In this document: positions 6,001 to 8,022 of the stretch, piece after piece
How the letters are laid out: every line of letters begins with the position of its first letter
Numbering within the stretch: position 1 is the first letter of the stretch
From: Clostridiales bacterium
Lineage (GTDB): Bacteria > Bacillota > Clostridia > Oscillospirales > Oscillospiraceae
Direction: 5' to 3'
NCBI GenBank assembly: GCA_019422005.1
Contig: JAHZEF010000106.1
Coordinates: 1-8,022 of the forward strand
DNA: 8,022 nt
Translations under genes and position numbers: made by a program
Notes under the pieces: generated by a model
Seen by the model: only the letters and a program-made list of their open reading frames with translations
Database searches by the model: none
What the model was told of the DNA's origin: nothing

Positions 6001-6035
6001 AAAACTGACCGTTTTAAAACGGTCAGTTTTTGTTT
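6001..6035 (+). terminator. Palindromic, probably bidirectional terminator after tex
   Basis: Positions 6001-6030 are a perfect 30-base palindrome: a 15-base left half starting AAAACTGACCG and its exact reverse complement ending CGGTCAGTTTT. The T-run continues to 6031, and after one bulged T the pairing resumes with GTTT. As A-tract, stem and T-tract mirror one another, it should terminate from either side. It begins eight bases after the tex stop codon. Confidence 0.93.
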
Positions 6036-6040
6036 ACAAT
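6013..6040 (+). promoter_or_regulatory. Likely promoter of the ECF S-component gene, overlapping the tex terminator
   Basis: TACAAT (6035-6040) is a good -10 element 32 bases before the ATG. At 16-bp spacing the -35 is TTTAAA (6013-6018), a 4/6 match lying in the centre of the terminator palindrome. The predicted start near 6047 leaves a leader of only about 26 bases, too short for a vitamin riboswitch. The leader carries GGGGGAGG (6056-6063). Confidence 0.45.
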
Positions 6041-6072
6041 AGGGCCGATTCCGAAGGGGGAGGCAGTTTTCC

Positions 6073-6702
6073 ATGAAAGAAAAGAAAATTTCGATTCAGC
6101 GTGTCACGGCCATTGCCATGCTGGCGGCACTGTCCTATGTGGTATTCACATTCCTGCAGATTAAGATCTCTCTGCCCGGCGGCGATGCGACCTCCATTCA
6201 TCTGGGCAACGCAGTCTGCGTTTTGGGCGCGCTGCTCATGGGCGGCTTTGCCGGCGGCCTGGGCGGTGCGATCGGCATGACCATCGGCGACCTCTTTGAT
6301 CCGATCTATGTGATATATGCGCCGAAGACATTTTTGCTGAAACTCTGCATTGGCCTGATTACGGGGGTCATTGCCCATCGATTCGGGAGGATCGAGGAAA
6401 GCAGCGACCGGAGGCATCTGTTTCGATGGAGCCTGCTGGCCGCCGCCGGCGGACTGGCCTTCAACGTGGTCTTCGACCCGCTGCTTGGATATTTTTATAA
6501 GCTGGTAATCCTGGGAAAGCCGGCTGCGGAACTGACGCTGGCCTGGAATGTGGCTTCCACGTCTGTGAATGCGGTGATTTCCGCAGCCGCGGCGGTGGGC
6601 GTCTATATGGTACTGCGCCCGGCCCTGCAGCGCGCCGGGCTGCTCGGGAAGCTGGCGCCGCGGGCTGCGCAGCCGAAAGCCGGCGCGGCGTCCGGATCCT
6701 GA
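6073..6702 (+). CDS. ECF transporter S component (substrate-specific membrane subunit)
   Basis: A 209-residue integral membrane protein with about six hydrophobic segments (roughly 11-30, 43-62, 64-82, 86-103, 120-142, 157-183). This is the usual size and topology for S components of energy-coupling-factor vitamin transporters. The conserved SIHLGNAVCVLGALLMGGFA followed by GGLGGAIGMTIGDLFDP (residues 41-77) is the diagnostic stretch of this family. S components bind the vitamin or precursor and work with a shared EcfA-EcfA'-EcfT module; none is encoded here, so this is a group II (solo) arrangement. The substrate is not evident: there is no biosynthetic neighbour and no room for a riboswitch. 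The tail after 183 is Ala/Lys/Arg-rich and probably cytoplasmic. The start is supported by GGGGGAGG nine bases upstream. Confidence 0.9.
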   Translation: MKEKKISIQRVTAIAMLAALSYVVFTFLQIKISLPGGDATSIHLGNAVCVLGALLMGGFAGGLGGAIGMTIGDLFDPIYVIYAPKTFLLKLCIGLITGVIAHRFGRIEESSDRRHLFRWSLLAAAGGLAFNVVFDPLLGYFYKLVILGKPAAELTLAWNVASTSVNAVISAAAAVGVYMVLRPALQRAGLLGKLAPRAAQPKAGAASGS

Positions 6703-6709
6703 TCTGAGG

Positions 6710-6752
6710 AAAAACGGCAGGCGGGGAGGAACTTCGGTTCCTCCCCGCCTGC
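6710..6752 (-). terminator. Terminator of obg with a C(UUCG)G-type hairpin, between convergent genes
   Basis: A perfect 16-bp stem pairs 6717-6732 with 6737-6752, and on the + strand the loop is C(TTCG)G, an exceptionally stable RNA tetraloop. Five A at 6710-6714 become a T-tract two bases after the stem on the minus strand, so the structure is best formed as the obg terminator. For + strand readthrough from the S-component gene the hairpin forms with the UUCG loop but has no T-tract after it; it may still block or protect that 3' end. Confidence 0.88.
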
Positions 6753-6786
6753 TTCAGGAGCCGCGTGCGCCCCTGCGGACAGCGCG

Positions 6787-8022
6787 CTATTTGGCGTAAG
6801 TGAATTCCAGGTGATAGATGCTGACGGTGTCCCCTTCCTCGATTCCCATGGCTTCCAGCCGTTGGAAGAGCCCGCTCCGGCGGAGCTGCCGGTCAAAGTA
6901 CATCCTGGATTCGTAATCCTCAAAATTGATGTCATTGAGCAGGCGCTCCATCCAGGGGCCGGAAATGCTCCAGACATCGCCGAACTGTTCGATTCGCAGG
7001 TCTTCCGCGCTGCCGGCCTCAGCCAGCGGCTTGACATACTCCGGCTCATAGACGGTGACAGGCGGAAGCTGGGCCAGCCGGCCGGCAACGGCTTTCATCA
7101 GCTGCCGTGTGCCGGCGGTGGTGGCGGCTGAAATCTCGTAGAACGCATATCCCAGCTGGGTGACATGCCGGCGCAGGCGCTCGAGGTGGCCGCAGCCCTC
7201 CGGAATCAGATCAATTTTATTGGCGGCCACCAGCATGGGGCGGGACGCCAGCTCCGGAGAATACCGCCGCAGCTCTTCATTGATCTTTTCAAAATCCTCC
7301 ACTGGATCCCGATCCTCGCTGCCGGATACGTCGACGATGTGAACGATCAGGCGGCAGCGGTCGATATGCCGCAGAAAGTCGTGGCCCAGGCCCGCGCCCT
7401 CAGCGGCGCCTTCGATAATACCGGGGATGTCGGCCATGACAAAGGAGACGCCTTCGTCCACATAGATAACGCCCAGATTGGGGTACAGAGTGGTGAAGTG
7501 GTAGTTGGCGATCTTGGGACGCGCGTTGGAGGTGACGGAAAGCAGCGTGGATTTTCCGACGTTGGGAAAGCCGACGAGGCCGACGTCCGCCAGGAGCTTC
7601 AGCTCCAGGATCACGTCGTGGCTTTCCCCGGGGAGACCCGCCTTGGCAAAGCGCGGCACCTGGCGGGTGGGCGTTGCAAAGTGGCTGTTCCCCCAGCCGC
7701 CCCGGCCGCCCCGGGCCAGGACAAAGTCTTCCGAGGAGGACATGTCCTGTATGATCTCGTTGGTTTCCGCGTCGCGGACCACGGTGCCGCGGGGGACCCG
7801 GATGATCAGGTCCGCGCCGGATTTTCCCTTGCGGCGGCCGCCTTCTCCGTTCATGCCGGCCGCCGCCGTGTACTTCCGCCGGTAGCGGAAATCCATCAGG
7901 GTGGACAGATTGTCGTCCACGCGCAGGACAATGCTGCCGCCGTTTCCGCCGTCTCCGCCGTCCGGTCCGCCGGCCGGGATATATTTTTTCCGATTAGACG
8001 CCTCTGCGCCGTCTCCCCCGTT
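6787..8022 (-). CDS. obg: Obg (CgtA) GTPase, 5' end outside window
   Basis: The last 411 residues of the ribosome-associated GTPase Obg (50S assembly, stringent-response link). The frame stays open to the right edge. The GTG of VDDNLSTLMDF near 7920 is internal, because the Gly-rich Obg fold continues upstream (YIPAGGPDGGDGGNGG, about 7930-7980). The GTPase motifs are all present: Walker A GFPNVGKST (7546-7572), switch I YHFTTLYPNLG, DIPG (7420-7431) followed by IIEGAAEGAG, NKID (7210-7221), and SAAT. The C-terminal OCT domain is intact (ISGPWMERLLNDINFEDYES, then GLFQRLEAMGIEEGDTVSI), ending in HLEFTYAK. Probably only some 15 residues are missing. In Firmicutes obg usually follows rplU-rpmA, which would lie to the right of this window. 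It is the last gene of its transcript, ending at the hairpin terminator. Confidence 0.97.
   Translation of the reverse strand, partial: NGGDGAEASNRKKYIPAGGPDGGDGGNGGSIVLRVDDNLSTLMDFRYRRKYTAAAGMNGEGGRRKGKSGADLIIRVPRGTVVRDAETNEIIQDMSSSEDFVLARGGRGGWGNSHFATPTRQVPRFAKAGLPGESHDVILELKLLADVGLVGFPNVGKSTLLSVTSNARPKIANYHFTTLYPNLGVIYVDEGVSFVMADIPGIIEGAAEGAGLGHDFLRHIDRCRLIVHIVDVSGSEDRDPVEDFEKINEELRRYSPELASRPMLVAANKIDLIPEGCGHLERLRRHVTQLGYAFYEISAATTAGTRQLMKAVAGRLAQLPPVTVYEPEYVKPLAEAGSAEDLRIEQFGDVWSISGPWMERLLNDINFEDYESRMYFDRQLRRSGLFQRLEAMGIEEGDTVSIYHLEFTYAK

Noticed and set aside
6031..6072. Vitamin riboswitch before the ECF S-component gene
   Set aside because: Only about 40 bases separate the tex terminator from the start codon, too short for any known TPP, FMN or similar riboswitch.

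Overview
The window looks like chromosomal DNA of a fairly GC-rich Gram-positive anaerobe, probably a gut-type member of Clostridia. The evidence is strong AGGAGG-type ribosome-binding sites, sigma-A-like promoters, hairpin-plus-T-tract terminators, a lipoprotein signal peptide, a solo S component of an ECF vitamin transporter, and housekeeping proteins (malic enzyme, Tex, Obg) of Firmicutes character. Genus cannot be read from this sequence.

Layout. At the left edge is the 3' end of a malic enzyme gene (+), closed by a strong terminator. Next comes a minus-strand gene for a UroD-fold protein of the corrinoid/methyltransferase-like branch (not HemE). It is transcribed divergently from an AraC-family regulator, and the two share a promoter region of about 100 bases in which the promoters overlap. 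After a symmetrical terminator there is a self-contained unit: promoter, 5'-UTR hairpin, and a sugar-type substrate-binding lipoprotein with a duplicated linker but no permease or ATPase beside it. Two back-to-back hairpins follow it. Then come tex (S1-domain RNA-binding protein), a palindromic terminator that overlaps the likely next promoter, and an ECF transporter S component. A C(UUCG)G-capped terminator separates this from the convergent obg gene (minus strand), whose 5' end lies beyond the right edge.

How the genes relate. Apart from the probable regulator-target pair (AraC regulator and UroD-like protein), the genes look like separate single-gene units, each with its own promoter and terminator. 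The lipoprotein may belong functionally with the AraC/UroD-like pair, but nothing beyond adjacency shows that. The ECF S component must borrow an energising module (EcfA/A'/T) encoded elsewhere. I see no tRNA, rRNA, CRISPR array, insertion sequence, phage gene or toxin/defence cassette. The most interesting parts are the regulatory DNA between genes and the AraC/UroD-like/orphan-lipoprotein neighbourhood; the rest is ordinary core genome. All gaps between genes are under 200 bases and their contents are listed.
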